Part shown: piece after piece, positions 51,980-62,709 of the stretch | How positions within the stretch are numbered: position 1 is the first letter of the stretch | Layout of the letters: the number at the start of each line of letters is the position of its first letter | Source of the DNA: Solimonas sp040754295 | GTDB taxonomy: Bacteria > Pseudomonadota > Gammaproteobacteria > Nevskiales > Nevskiaceae | Reading direction: 5' to 3' | Assembly: GCA_040754295.1 (NCBI GenBank) | Contig: JBFMCQ010000001.1 | Span: 62,001-126,000 of the forward strand | Length of the DNA: 64,000 nt | Made by a program: the position numbers and the translations under genes | Notes under the pieces: generated by a model | Told to the model about the DNA's origin: nothing | Seen by the model: only the letters and a program-made list of their open reading frames with translations | Database searches by the model: none

Positions 51980-53050
51980 TCATCGGCGCGACGCGCGAGT
52001 GCTGCGCTCGTGGTCGATCAGCGTGCGCTTGCGCTCGAGTCCCCATTTGTAGCCGCCGAGGCTGCCGTCGCCGCGAATCACGCGATGGCAGGGCACCAGC
52101 AGCGCGACCCGATTCGCCGCGCAGGCGCTGGCGACGGCGCGCACGGCGGTGGGCGCGCCGATGCCCTGCGCGACCTCGCCGTAGGACTGCAGCTCGCCGC
52201 TGGGGATCTTCTGCAGATAGCTCCAGACCTTCATCTGGAACGCGGTGCCGCGCAGGTCGAGCGGCAGCTCGGGCAGCGCTGCGCCGCCGTGCAGGAATGC
52301 AGTCAGCGCACGCATCCACGCATCGAGCTGGTCGCGCCGCGCGTCGTCCATCGGCGTGATCCGGGCCGCCGGATACTCGGCTTCGAGCATTGCGCGCAGC
52401 GCCTGCACGCTGTCGCCGAACTGCACGAAGCACAGTCCGCGGTCGGTGGCGCCGATCATCAGCAGGCCGAGCGGCGTCGGTGCGCTGGCGTAGGAGATCG
52501 CCACGCCGGCGCCGCCGCCGCGGTACTGCTTCGGCGTCATGCCCAGCCGCGTCGCGACACGCTCGTAGACGCGGCTGGTCGAGCCGAAGCCGGCGTCGTG
52601 GATCGCGCGCGTCACCGTGCTTCCGTTGCGCAGGCCGGCGCGCAACGTGCGCAGCCGGCAGGCTTCGAGATACTGCCGCGGCGTGACGCCGATCGCTGCC
52701 TTGAACTGGCGCTGCAGATGGAACGGACTCAGGTGCGCACGCGCGCTCAGCGCCTGCAGAGTGAGCGGCTGCTGCGCATGCGCTTCGATGTAGCGGCACA
52801 GCGCCTGCATCTGGGCCGCGGCGCGCGCGTCGGCGCGCAGCTCGAGCGGGCGACAGCGCTTGCACGGCCGCAGCCCCGCGGCCTCGGCTTGTGCCGGCGT
52901 CGCATAGAAGCGCACGTTGCTGCGCAGCGGCAGACGCGCCGAGCACGACGGCCGGCAGTACACGCCGGTGCTCGGCACGCCGTAATAGAAGCGGCCGTCC
53001 GCACGCGCGTCGCGTGCTCGCACCGCGTCCCAGCACTGTTCTTCGTTCAT
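51980..53050 (-). CDS. ada: bifunctional regulator and methyltransferase Ada
   Basis: The protein has 356 residues. The N-terminal zinc domain has GVPSTGVYCRPSCSARLP and GLRPCKRCRP; the first Cys accepts a methyl group from DNA phosphotriesters. An AraC-type helix-turn-helix at about 85-180 follows (LSPFHLQRQFKAAIGVTPRQ). The C-terminal O6-methylguanine methyltransferase has ANRVALLVPCHRVIRGDG with the acceptor Cys. It repairs alkylated DNA and activates its own regulon when methylated. A CTAGACT-type -10 lies about 25 bases upstream. The gene is convergent with yhhQ. Confidence 0.95.
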   Translation of the reverse strand: MNEEQCWDAVRARDARADGRFYYGVPSTGVYCRPSCSARLPLRSNVRFYATPAQAEAAGLRPCKRCRPLELRADARAAAQMQALCRYIEAHAQQPLTLQALSARAHLSPFHLQRQFKAAIGVTPRQYLEACRLRTLRAGLRNGSTVTRAIHDAGFGSTSRVYERVATRLGMTPKQYRGGGAGVAISYASAPTPLGLLMIGATDRGLCFVQFGDSVQALRAMLEAEYPAARITPMDDARRDQLDAWMRALTAFLHGGAALPELPLDLRGTAFQMKVWSYLQKIPSGELQSYGEVAQGIGAPTAVRAVASACAANRVALLVPCHRVIRGDGSLGGYKWGLERKRTLIDHERSTRASRR

Positions 53051-53393
53051 CGAAGGCTTCCGCGTTGTCAGTCTAGCGAGGTCGCCATGCTGGCGGAGCG
53101 GCGGCGCCGGAAAACTCCGGTTCTTGCGCAGACGCTCGGGCCGCCGGGGACCGGCGTCTCGGAATCAGCCGGAAGACTCGTCCGCAACGACGGCAGGTGC
53201 GACGCGATCAAGGACGCGGGCGATCGCACCGGCACTGCCGGCGGCGAGCCGCCGACCCTGCGCCGAAACACGCGGCTCGTTCGATGCAGCCTGCCAGAAT
53301 CGCGCGGCCGCGCCGAGGATGGGGGCGGCCTTGGTGCGAGCGGCGGCGGAGCGCAGGGCGCGCGCACACGCCCGGCTAGGCTAGGCTAGCGCA
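53051..53393. other. 343-base intergenic space between divergent genes
   Basis: It holds the ada promoter region on the minus strand (TAGACT near the ada start). At the far end are three tandem GGCTA units at about 53376-53390, directly before the EcsC-like start. No further gene or RNA is supported. Confidence 0.5.
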
Positions 53394-54239
53394 ATGAGCA
53401 AAGCCCTCACGCCGGCGGCACTGGACGACTACGAGCGGGATCGCCTGGACGAGATCAGCCGCTGGCGCAAGGCGCCGCCCGACTGGGGCACGCGGCTGAT
53501 GGCCAAACCGGGCCGGCTGGCCGCAAGCGCCGCGCAGCAGCTGGTGCCGGTGAGCGTACTGCGCGCAAGCCTGCGCGCGCTCGACCGGGCGGCGGGCCGG
53601 CTGTCCGGCGTTGGCGACGTGCTGCGCTGGTCCGGCGTGGCCACGCTCGAGCAGATCGGAGCGCTGCCGCTGCGCGACTGCGACCGGCTCGCGCAGCGCG
53701 TCGAGCGCCGCGCGATGGCGCTGGCCGGCAGCGGCGGCGCGGCGCTCGGCGTCGGCGGCGCGGCCGGCATGATCGCCGACGTTCCCGCACTGCTGACGCT
53801 GGCGCTGCGCACGATCCACCGCACCGCCTACTGCTACGGCGAGGACTGGCACCGCACAGGGCGGCCGGGCATGACGATCGGCGTCTTCGCGCTGGTTTCG
53901 GCGAACAGTCTCGCCGAGAAGGACGCCGCCTGGGATGCGTTGCACGCCGGCTACGCGCTGCTCGACGCCGCGTGGCGCGACGGCATCGAGCGCGTCGCCG
54001 AGCGCGAGCTCGCCAAGGACGCGGCGCAGTTCAGCCTGCAGACACTCGCCGGCCGCATCGGCATGCATCTCGGGCGGCGCAAGACGGCGGGCCTGGTGCC
54101 AATGATCGGTGCTGTCGTCGGCGGCGCCGTCAACGCCGGCTACATCCACGATGTCGCCCGCGTCGCGCGCTACGTGCTGCAGGACCGCTGGCTGCGCCGG
54201 CGACATCCGCACGCAGCAGTACTGCGCGAGGCCGAATAG
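53394..54239 (+). CDS. EcsC-family protein
   Basis: The 281-residue protein is of the EcsC family, whose biochemical function is unknown. Features are a charged N-terminus (YERDRLDEISRWRKAPPDWG), a central Gly/Ala-rich hydrophobic hairpin (GSGGAALGVGGAAGMIADVP) that may insert into the membrane, HRTAYCYGEDW, and a second Gly-rich segment near the C-terminus (GLVPMIGAVVGGAVNAGYIH). The ATG at 53394 follows tandem GGCTA units without a clear Shine-Dalgarno. It lies upstream of ppk, with 123 bases between. Confidence 0.82.
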   Translation: MSKALTPAALDDYERDRLDEISRWRKAPPDWGTRLMAKPGRLAASAAQQLVPVSVLRASLRALDRAAGRLSGVGDVLRWSGVATLEQIGALPLRDCDRLAQRVERRAMALAGSGGAALGVGGAAGMIADVPALLTLALRTIHRTAYCYGEDWHRTGRPGMTIGVFALVSANSLAEKDAAWDALHAGYALLDAAWRDGIERVAERELAKDAAQFSLQTLAGRIGMHLGRRKTAGLVPMIGAVVGGAVNAGYIHDVARVARYVLQDRWLRRRHPHAAVLREAE

Positions 54240-54313
54240 GGCGTACGGGATTCACCCGGAGCAGGCCGAGGCCGCAGAGAAAGGCCACCGCCCGGGCTGA
54301 GCTTGTAACCCTT

Positions 54314-54331
54314 TGGTCATCCAGCTGTCAT
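54314..54331 (+). promoter_or_regulatory. candidate PHO box upstream of ppk
   Basis: TGGTCAT-CCAG-CTGTCAT has the 7-4-7 spacing of PhoB sites, with one exact CTGTCAT. It ends 31 bases before the ppk ATG. The TAGACT at 54331-54336 overlaps it, so the true -10 is unclear. Confidence 0.5.
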
Positions 54332-54362
54332 AGACTCTGGACCGGGCACTGGCCAAAAGACA

Positions 54363-56453
54363 ATGTTGATGACCAAGGAGCCGCCGGAGCTGGCGAATCT
54401 GTCCGAGCACGGATTCCAGCCCGCTGATCTGTTCCTCAACCGCGAGCTGTCGCTGCTCGAGTTCAACCGGCGCGTGCTCGCCCAGGCGCAGGACGAGACG
54501 CTGCCGCTGCTCGAGCGGCTCAAGTTCCTGTGCATCACCAGCGCCAATCTCGACGAGTTCTTCGAGATCCGCGTCGCCGGCCTGCAGCAGATGGCCGAGC
54601 TCAACCCGATGCAGCGCGGCGCCGACGGCATGAGCCCGGGCGAGACGCTCGCGGCGATCAGCCGGCGCGCGCACGAGCTGGTCGCCGAGCAGTACCGCGT
54701 CTTCAACGAGGAGATCATCCCGGCGCTGGAAAAGGAGCGCATCCGCTTTCTGCGCCGCTCGGAGTGGACTCCGGACCAGGACGCCTGGCTCAGCAGCTAC
54801 TTCCGCAACGAGCTGATGCCGGTGCTGTCGCCGATCGGACTCGACCCGGCGCACCCGTTTCCGCGCATCCTCAACAAGTCGCTGAACTTCATCGTCCAGC
54901 TATCGGGCAAGGACGCGTTCGGACGCAACGCCGCGTTCGCGATCGTGCAGGCGCCGCGCGCGCTGCCGCGGCTGATCCAGCTGCCGCAGGAGATTCCCGG
55001 CACCGGTCCGCACGACTTCGTGTTTCTGTCGAGCGTGATCCACGCCTATGTCGACGACCTGTTCCCCGGCATGGAGGCCACCGGCAGCTACCAGTTCCGC
55101 CTGACCCGCAACTCCGATCTGCTGGTCGACGAGGAAGAGGTCAAGGATCTGATGGAGGCGCTCGAAGGCGAGCTGTCGCAGCGCCAGTGGGGCGACATCG
55201 TGCGCCTCGAGGTCGCGCACAACTGTCCCGAGCACCTGTGGCAGTACCTGATGGACGTGGCGCAGCTTACGCCCGCGGACGTCTACCAGGTCAACGGGCC
55301 GGTGAACCTGCACCGGCTGATGACGATTCCGGATCTGATCGATCGTCCCGAGCTCAAATACCCGCCGTACACGCCGCGCGTGCCCAAGGCGTTCACCGGC
55401 CCGGACCTGTTCGCGGCGATCCGCGAGCGTGATCATCTGCTGCATCATCCCTACGAGTCGTTCGCGCCGGTCGTCGACTTCCTGCGCCACGCCGCGCGCG
55501 ATCCGAAGGTGCTGGCGATCAAGCAGACGCTCTACCGCACCGGCGACAAGTCGGCGGTCGCCGAGGCGCTGATCGAGGCGGCGCGCAACGGCAAGGAAGT
55601 CACCGTCGTCGTCGAGCTGCGCGCGCGCTTCGACGAGGAGGCCAACATCGACCTCGCCGAACAGCTGCAGGAAGTGGGTGCGCACGTCGTCTACGGTATC
55701 GTCGGCTACAAGACGCACGCGAAGATGTGCCTGGTCGTGCGTCGCGAGGAGCAGGGGCTGCGCCACTACGCGCATCTGGGCACCGGCAACTACCACCCGC
55801 GCACCGCGCGCATCTACACCGACTACGGCCTGTTCACCGCCGATCCGCAGATCTGCAAGGACGTGCACGCGGTGTTCCTGCAGCTGACCAGCCTCGGCAA
55901 GGTGACCAAGCTGCATCGGCTGCTGCAGTCGCCGTTCACGCTGGCCAGGCAGCTGACCGCGAAGATCGAGCGCGAGATCGCGCACGCACACGCCGGCCGC
56001 CCGGCGCAGATCATCGCCAAGATGAACGCGCTGGTGGAGCCGGAGACGATCCAGGCGCTGTACCGGGCATCGCGCGCCGGCGTGAAAGTGGATCTGATCG
56101 TGCGCGGCATGTGCTCGCTGCGCCCAGGCGTGAAGGGCCTGTCGGAGACCATCCAGGTGCGCTCGATCGTCGGCCGCTTCCTCGAGCATCACCGGGCCTT
56201 TTACTTCGCCAACGGCGGCGACGCCGAGCTGTATCTATCGAGCGCCGACTGGATGGAGCGCAACCTGTTCCGCCGCGTCGAAGTGGCATTCCCGATCCTC
56301 GACAAGAAGCTGCGCGAGCGCGTGCTGGAGCACTTGCACGCCTATCTCGCCGATACCGCGCAGAGCTGGGTCCTGCAGGCCGACGGCAGCTACCGGCGCC
56401 CGCAGTCCGACGGCAGCAAGCCGGTGCAGCTGCGCTTCATGGAAGAGGGTTAG
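54363..56453 (+). CDS. ppk1: polyphosphate kinase Ppk1
   Basis: The enzyme has 696 residues and reversibly transfers the ATP gamma-phosphate to inorganic polyphosphate. It begins with the N-terminal domain signature LFLNRELSLLEFNRRVLAQA and NLDEFFEIRVAGLQQ. The catalytic domains include KQTLYRTGDKSAVAEALIEA, VYGIVGYKTHAKMCLVVR (His of the phospho-intermediate), HLGTGNYHPRTARIYTDYGL and LIVRGMCSLRPGVKG. ATG 54363 or 54369 may be used. It is convergent with ppx, with only 27 bases between stops, the common polyphosphate pair. Confidence 0.97.
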   Translation: MLMTKEPPELANLSEHGFQPADLFLNRELSLLEFNRRVLAQAQDETLPLLERLKFLCITSANLDEFFEIRVAGLQQMAELNPMQRGADGMSPGETLAAISRRAHELVAEQYRVFNEEIIPALEKERIRFLRRSEWTPDQDAWLSSYFRNELMPVLSPIGLDPAHPFPRILNKSLNFIVQLSGKDAFGRNAAFAIVQAPRALPRLIQLPQEIPGTGPHDFVFLSSVIHAYVDDLFPGMEATGSYQFRLTRNSDLLVDEEEVKDLMEALEGELSQRQWGDIVRLEVAHNCPEHLWQYLMDVAQLTPADVYQVNGPVNLHRLMTIPDLIDRPELKYPPYTPRVPKAFTGPDLFAAIRERDHLLHHPYESFAPVVDFLRHAARDPKVLAIKQTLYRTGDKSAVAEALIEAARNGKEVTVVVELRARFDEEANIDLAEQLQEVGAHVVYGIVGYKTHAKMCLVVRREEQGLRHYAHLGTGNYHPRTARIYTDYGLFTADPQICKDVHAVFLQLTSLGKVTKLHRLLQSPFTLARQLTAKIEREIAHAHAGRPAQIIAKMNALVEPETIQALYRASRAGVKVDLIVRGMCSLRPGVKGLSETIQVRSIVGRFLEHHRAFYFANGGDAELYLSSADWMERNLFRRVEVAFPILDKKLRERVLEHLHAYLADTAQSWVLQADGSYRRPQSDGSKPVQLRFMEEG

Positions 56454-56480
56454 CGCGGCCGCCGCGCCGCCGCCGGCAGC

Positions 56481-58004
56481 TCAATCGACGAGCTTCATGC
56501 GGAACTGCGCGCTGGCGAGGTATTCCTGCTCGCGCTCGAGCTCGGCGCGGGTCAGCGGATGCTGCTCCAGCCAGCGCTTCTGCGTGAACGCCAGCTCATA
56601 GCCGCGCCGCGTCGCCACGACCCGCACCGGCGGCTTGAGATCCGGCGCGCGCGAGCGGTGCAGCAGGTAGGCCAGGCGCAGAATCATCGCCATGCGCTTG
56701 GCCGGCTCGACCCAGACCGTCGGCAGCTCGTCGAGCGTTTCCAGCGCGAACCGGCCGCGGTGCAGGCGCACCAGCGCGGCGAGCAGGCGCTGGTCGGTCT
56801 GCGAGAAGCCCTGCAGGTCGCTGTTGCGCAGGATGTAGTGGCTGTGCTTGTGATAGCCGTTGTGGGTGATCGCCAGGCCCACTTCGTGCAGCTGTGCCGC
56901 CCAGCGGAGGAAGCGGCCTGCGACCTGCGGGTCCAGGCCCCAGGGACGCACCACCTGGTCGAGGATGTGCAGCGCCGTGCGCGCCAGATCGCGCGCATGG
57001 CGCTCATCGACGCCGTAGCGCGCGGCCATCGCGCCGACTGCCTCGTTGCGCGCGTCGTGATCGCTGAGACGGCCGAGCAGGTCGTAGACGAGTCCTTCGC
57101 GCAGCGCGCGCTCGGAGGTTTCCATCGCTTCGATGCCGAGCGAATCGAAGATGCCGGCGAGGACCGCGACGCCGCCGGCGAACACCGGCCGGCGGTCTTC
57201 GCGCAGGCCGGGAAAGTCGATCTCGTCGACGTGCTTGCGCGAGAGCAGGAGGTCCACGGTGCGCTCGATCCCGTCGCGCGTGATGTACTGGTCGCTCCAG
57301 CCGTGGGCGAGGATCACGCGCCAGATGCCGCGGATCGTGCCCGACGAGCCGATGACCACGTCCCAGCCGGCCTTGTGGTACGGGCGCTCGAGGAACTCCA
57401 GCTCCACGCTGGCGGCGACGCGCGCACGCCTGAAGCGTGCCGGCGAAATCTCGCCATCGTCGAAGAAGCGCTGCGTGTGCATGACGCAACCCAGCGATAC
57501 CGACTCCATCATGCGCGGCGTGGAGCCGCGGCCGATGATCAGCTCGGTGCTGCCGCCGCCGATATCGATGACCAGTCGTCGCGGCCGCTCGGCGCCCATG
57601 CCGTGGGTCACGCCGCCGTAGACCAGGCGCGCTTCCTCGATGCCGGAGATGATCTCGATCTCGTGTCCGAGCGCCGCTTCCGCGGCAGCGTGGAAATCCC
57701 GGCTCTGCCGCAGCTTGCGCATCGTGTTGGTGCCCACGGCGCGCACGCGCTCCGGCGGGATGCCGCGCAGGCGCTGGCCGAATCGCTGCAGACAGGCCAG
57801 CGCGCGCTGCGCGGACTGCGGATGCAGCCGCTTGTCGGCGTCGAGGCCCGCGGCGAGCCGCACCGGCTCGCGCAGCCGGTCAACGACCTGCAGCTCCGCG
57901 CCGTTGGCGCGCGCGACCAGCATGTGGAAGCTGTTGGAGCCCAGGTCGACGGCGGCCACTTCCGGGGGCACGGCGCCGGGCGCCGGAATAGTCGGTTCAG
58001 TCAT
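56481..58004 (-). CDS. ppx: exopolyphosphatase Ppx/GppA
   Basis: The product has 507 residues of the ASKHA-fold exopolyphosphatase/guanosine pentaphosphatase family. Motifs are VAAVDLGSNSFHMLVARANG at the N-terminus, RRLVIDIGGGSTELIIG (phosphate 2), DVVIGSSGTIRGIWRV, and a C-terminal HD-like domain with AAQLHEVGLAITHNGYHKHS. It removes terminal phosphates from polyphosphate, opposing Ppk1. ATG 58004 directly precedes the family N-terminus. Assignment between Ppx and GppA rests mainly on the ppk neighbour and length. Confidence 0.92.
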   Translation of the reverse strand: MTEPTIPAPGAVPPEVAAVDLGSNSFHMLVARANGAELQVVDRLREPVRLAAGLDADKRLHPQSAQRALACLQRFGQRLRGIPPERVRAVGTNTMRKLRQSRDFHAAAEAALGHEIEIISGIEEARLVYGGVTHGMGAERPRRLVIDIGGGSTELIIGRGSTPRMMESVSLGCVMHTQRFFDDGEISPARFRRARVAASVELEFLERPYHKAGWDVVIGSSGTIRGIWRVILAHGWSDQYITRDGIERTVDLLLSRKHVDEIDFPGLREDRRPVFAGGVAVLAGIFDSLGIEAMETSERALREGLVYDLLGRLSDHDARNEAVGAMAARYGVDERHARDLARTALHILDQVVRPWGLDPQVAGRFLRWAAQLHEVGLAITHNGYHKHSHYILRNSDLQGFSQTDQRLLAALVRLHRGRFALETLDELPTVWVEPAKRMAMILRLAYLLHRSRAPDLKPPVRVVATRRGYELAFTQKRWLEQHPLTRAELEREQEYLASAQFRMKLVD

Positions 58005-58142
58005 GTCGGCGGCGAGGGTAGCAGGTCGATGCTGCGATTTCCGCGGCGGTCCGCGCAGCGCCGCGTTGACCGCCGCCGGCAATTCCCTGAACATATCGCG
58101 CCTCGTTTCATCCCCATCTGTTTTTCTTAGGGAGTCCCGGAT

Positions 58143-58469
58143 ATGAAGGACGCGCGTTGGGGCGCCATCGTCGCCCTCGCCGCAGCGCTTGCCGCGCCCG
58201 TCGCTTTTGCGCAGGGCGACGCCGCGGCGGGCAGGATCAAAGCCAACACGTGCATGGGCTGCCATGGCATTCCCAAGTACAACAACGCCTATCCGACCTA
58301 CCGCGTGCCCAAGCTCGGTGGCCAGTCGGCGGCGTATCTCGAAGCGGCGCTCAAGGCGTACAAGAACGGTACGCGGCCGCACGCGACGATGCACGCCCAG
58401 GCGGCGACGATGTCGGACCAGGACATCGCCGACGTCGCCGAATTCCTGTCCACTGCACCCGCGAACTGA
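58143..58469 (+). CDS. monoheme class I cytochrome c
   Basis: This exported 108-residue protein has a signal peptide (ALAAALAAPVAFAQG), a single heme-binding motif NTCMGCHGIP and a distal Met in RPHATMHAQAATM. It is expected to be a periplasmic electron carrier of the c4/c5-like kind. It starts 139 bases from the divergent ppx gene and is followed after 10 bases by a second similar cytochrome; the two probably share one mRNA. Together they resemble the two halves of a diheme cytochrome c4. Confidence 0.88.
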   Translation: MKDARWGAIVALAAALAAPVAFAQGDAAAGRIKANTCMGCHGIPKYNNAYPTYRVPKLGGQSAAYLEAALKAYKNGTRPHATMHAQAATMSDQDIADVAEFLSTAPAN

Positions 58470-58479
58470 GATCGACCCG

Positions 58480-58818
58480 ATGAAGCGCACTGTCCTGTTC
58501 GTTGTGCTCGGGCTCGCTCCGTTCGCAGCGTTTGCCCAGACCCAGGCGCCGGAAAAGGCCGCCACCTGCGTCGCCTGCCACGGCGAAGGCGGCGCCAAGC
58601 CGATCGCCCCGACCTACCCGGTGCTCGCCGGCCAGTACGCCAGCTATCTGGAGCGGGCCTTGCAGGATTACCGGTCCGGCGCGCGCAAGGATCCGGTGAT
58701 GACGCCGCAGGCCGCCGCGCTCAGCGATGCCGACATCGAGGCGCTCGCCGAATACTTCGAGCGCCAGCCGGGGCCGCTGTATACGCCCAGCGTCAGCGCC
58801 GCGAGCGCCGCGAACTGA
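58480..58818 (+). CDS. monoheme class I cytochrome c
   Basis: The product has 112 residues, with a signal peptide (VLFVVLGLAPFAAFAQ), heme motif ATCVACHGEGG, and a distal Met in RKDPVMTPQAAALSD. This is the cytochrome c4-domain pattern with the usual Pro-Gly-type loop (YPVLAGQYASYLERALQDYR). It is encoded 10 bases after the previous cytochrome and ends just before a bidirectional terminator. Electron partners are not encoded nearby. Confidence 0.9.
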   Translation: MKRTVLFVVLGLAPFAAFAQTQAPEKAATCVACHGEGGAKPIAPTYPVLAGQYASYLERALQDYRSGARKDPVMTPQAAALSDADIEALAEYFERQPGPLYTPSVSAASAAN

Positions 58819-58835
58819 ACCGGTCCGCGCGAACG

Positions 58836-58862
58836 AAAAAGCCCCGCGGTGCGGGGCTTTTT
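58836..58862. terminator. bidirectional Rho-independent terminator
   Basis: AAAAAGCCCCGC-GGT-GCGGGGCTTTTT is a 12-bp perfect stem with T runs on both strands. It separates the convergent cytochrome and rpoD genes. Confidence 0.95.
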
Positions 58863-58876
58863 CGCGAGCGTCGCGC

Positions 58877-60775
<1,899 letters not shown>

Positions 60776-60834
60776 GAGAGCTCGTGTGTTGCGGGATCAA
60801 GGAGCGGACGGGGCGCAGAACTGCGCATTGTACA

Positions 60835-62586
60835 TCAGTTGCGGTCGGCTTTGCCGGGCTGCGACTTGCGCAGTGCGATCAGCGCCAACCACTCGTGCAG
60901 CGCCTGCGCCGGCAGCTCGCCGCCCAGCTGGGCCTGCTGTTCGAAGCGTGCGATCCGCTGGTTCATCGCGCTCGACTGCAGACGCTCGATCGCTTCGTTG
61001 AACTCGGCCTCGTACTTGGCCTCGTCCAGCGGCATCGCCTCCGCCATCAGCTTCTGGATGCCGCGGCCCTTGGGAGTGTCGCGCCAGCGCTCCAGCAGCT
61101 GCGCAGCGGTGGCGTCGGGGTGATGCGCGAAGAACTCGATCGCCTCGATCAGCACGTCGGCGCCGCGGCTGCCGGCATCGGCGAGCAGCTGCACGTTGTC
61201 GACACGTTCGGCGAGCGCGGGGCGTTCCAGCAGCAGCTGCAGCGCCCGCCGCACAAGCCGGCTGGCGTCGGCGCCAGCCGGCTGCGCCGGTGCTGCGGCA
61301 AGCGGCGCCGGCGTGCCGGGCCGCAGCGCCGCTTCGACGTCCGGGCGCGCCATGCGCGCGAGGCGCGCAAGCTCGTCGAGCATCAGTGTCTTAAATGGGC
61401 CCTCGCGCAGCTTTTCCAAGTGCGGCCGCGCCAGCGTGAGCAGCCGCGCACGGCCCTCCAGCGTGCCGAGATTGGCCTGGCGCGCGAGCTCGCCGAGCAG
61501 AAACTGCGAGGCCGGCTGCGCCTTGTCGATGCGGCCGCGGAACGCGTCGGCGCCGATCTCCCGCACCAGCGTGTCCGGATCGTGTCCTTCCGGCAGGAAC
61601 ATGAACACGCACTCGCGCCCTTCGTGCAGCTCCGGCAGCGCCTGCTCCAGCGCGCGCCATGCCGCCGCGCGCCCGGCGCGGTCGCCGTCGAAGCAGAACA
61701 CGACGCGACCGGCCGACTTGAAGATCAGCTGCAGGTGTTCGCGCGTCGTCGCCGTGCCGAGCGTGCCGACCGCTTCACGTATGCCGTGCTGGGAGAGCAT
61801 CACGACGTCCATATAGCCTTCGACCACGATCAGCTGGCGCAGTGCCCCGGTGCTCGCCTGACGCGCCTCGTACAGGCCATAGAGCTGCCGGCCCTTGTGG
61901 AACAGCGCGGTTTCGGGGGAGTTCAGGTACTTCGCCGGGTCGTTGCCGAGCGTGCGGCCGCCGAAGGCGATCACGCGGCCGCGATTGTCGCGGATCGGGA
62001 ACATGATGCGATTGCGGAAGCGGTCGTACGCCCCACCGGAATCTCTCTGGATCAGCAGGCCCGCGTCGATCGCGTGCTTCGTGTCCTTGAGAAACGCGGT
62101 CAGCGCGTCCCAGCTGTTTGGTGCGTAACCGATGCCGAAGCGCTTCGCCGTTTCGCCGCTGACGCCGCGCTTCTTCAGGTAGTCGATCGCCTCCGGCGCG
62201 TGACGCAGGCGCTCGCGGAAGAAGCGCTGCGCGGCCGCCAGCGCGTCGAGCGGCCCCTCGACCACCACACGGGCCTCGTTGCCGCCTTCGTGCGGCACCT
62301 CGACGCCGGCACGCCGCGCCAGCTCCTCGACCGCCTCGACGAAGGACAGGCGGTCGTACTCCATCAGAAAGCCGATCGCGTTGCCGTTCTTGCCGGAGCT
62401 GAAGTCGAAGAACATCTGCTTCTGCGGCGAGACGAAGAACGACGGCGTCTTCTCGCTGGTGAACGGCGACAGCCCGCGCAGCTCCTTGCCGGCGCGCTTG
62501 AGCTCCACGCGCGCAGCGATCAGCTCGACAATGTCGGTACGCGCGAGGAGGTCGTGGATGAAGGCATCTGGGATCCGGCCGGCCAT
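60835..62586 (-). CDS. dnaG: DNA primase DnaG with degenerate zinc-binding domain
   Basis: This 583-residue primase makes RNA primers at the replication fork. The N-terminus MAGRIPDAFIHDLLARTDIV is classical. In the zinc domain the sequence is LRGLSPFTSEKTPSFFV and FFDFSSGKNGNAIGFLM, so all four ligands (E. coli Cys40, His43, Cys61, Cys64) are replaced by Ser, Thr, Asp and Ser. The TOPRIM core is intact (LIVVEGYMDVVMLSQHGIRE; VFCFDGDRAGRAAAWRALE). A C-terminal helicase-binding region follows. The ATG at 62586 fits the family. It lies downstream of yqeY with hairpin repeats between. Confidence 0.96.
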   Translation of the reverse strand: MAGRIPDAFIHDLLARTDIVELIAARVELKRAGKELRGLSPFTSEKTPSFFVSPQKQMFFDFSSGKNGNAIGFLMEYDRLSFVEAVEELARRAGVEVPHEGGNEARVVVEGPLDALAAAQRFFRERLRHAPEAIDYLKKRGVSGETAKRFGIGYAPNSWDALTAFLKDTKHAIDAGLLIQRDSGGAYDRFRNRIMFPIRDNRGRVIAFGGRTLGNDPAKYLNSPETALFHKGRQLYGLYEARQASTGALRQLIVVEGYMDVVMLSQHGIREAVGTLGTATTREHLQLIFKSAGRVVFCFDGDRAGRAAAWRALEQALPELHEGRECVFMFLPEGHDPDTLVREIGADAFRGRIDKAQPASQFLLGELARQANLGTLEGRARLLTLARPHLEKLREGPFKTLMLDELARLARMARPDVEAALRPGTPAPLAAAPAQPAGADASRLVRRALQLLLERPALAERVDNVQLLADAGSRGADVLIEAIEFFAHHPDATAAQLLERWRDTPKGRGIQKLMAEAMPLDEAKYEAEFNEAIERLQSSAMNQRIARFEQQAQLGGELPAQALHEWLALIALRKSQPGKADRN

Positions 62587-62594
62587 TGCGACGG

Positions 62595-62626
<32 letters not shown>

Positions 62627-62676
62627 CAGAAGCCAAAAGCCGCGCTGCTCGTGTCTCCGGAAACCGGAAACTGCGG

Positions 62677-62709
62677 AGAACCGTTTGGGCGTTCAGCCCA
62701 GACGGTTCT
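62677..62709 (-). terminator. hairpin at the yqeY end, possible attenuator before dnaG
   Basis: AGAACCGTTTGGGC and GCCCAGACGGTTCT (one mismatch) enclose a five-base loop; the second arm is the last codons of yqeY. There is no T run after it on the minus strand, so it may slow or process the transcript rather than end it. Confidence 0.45.
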
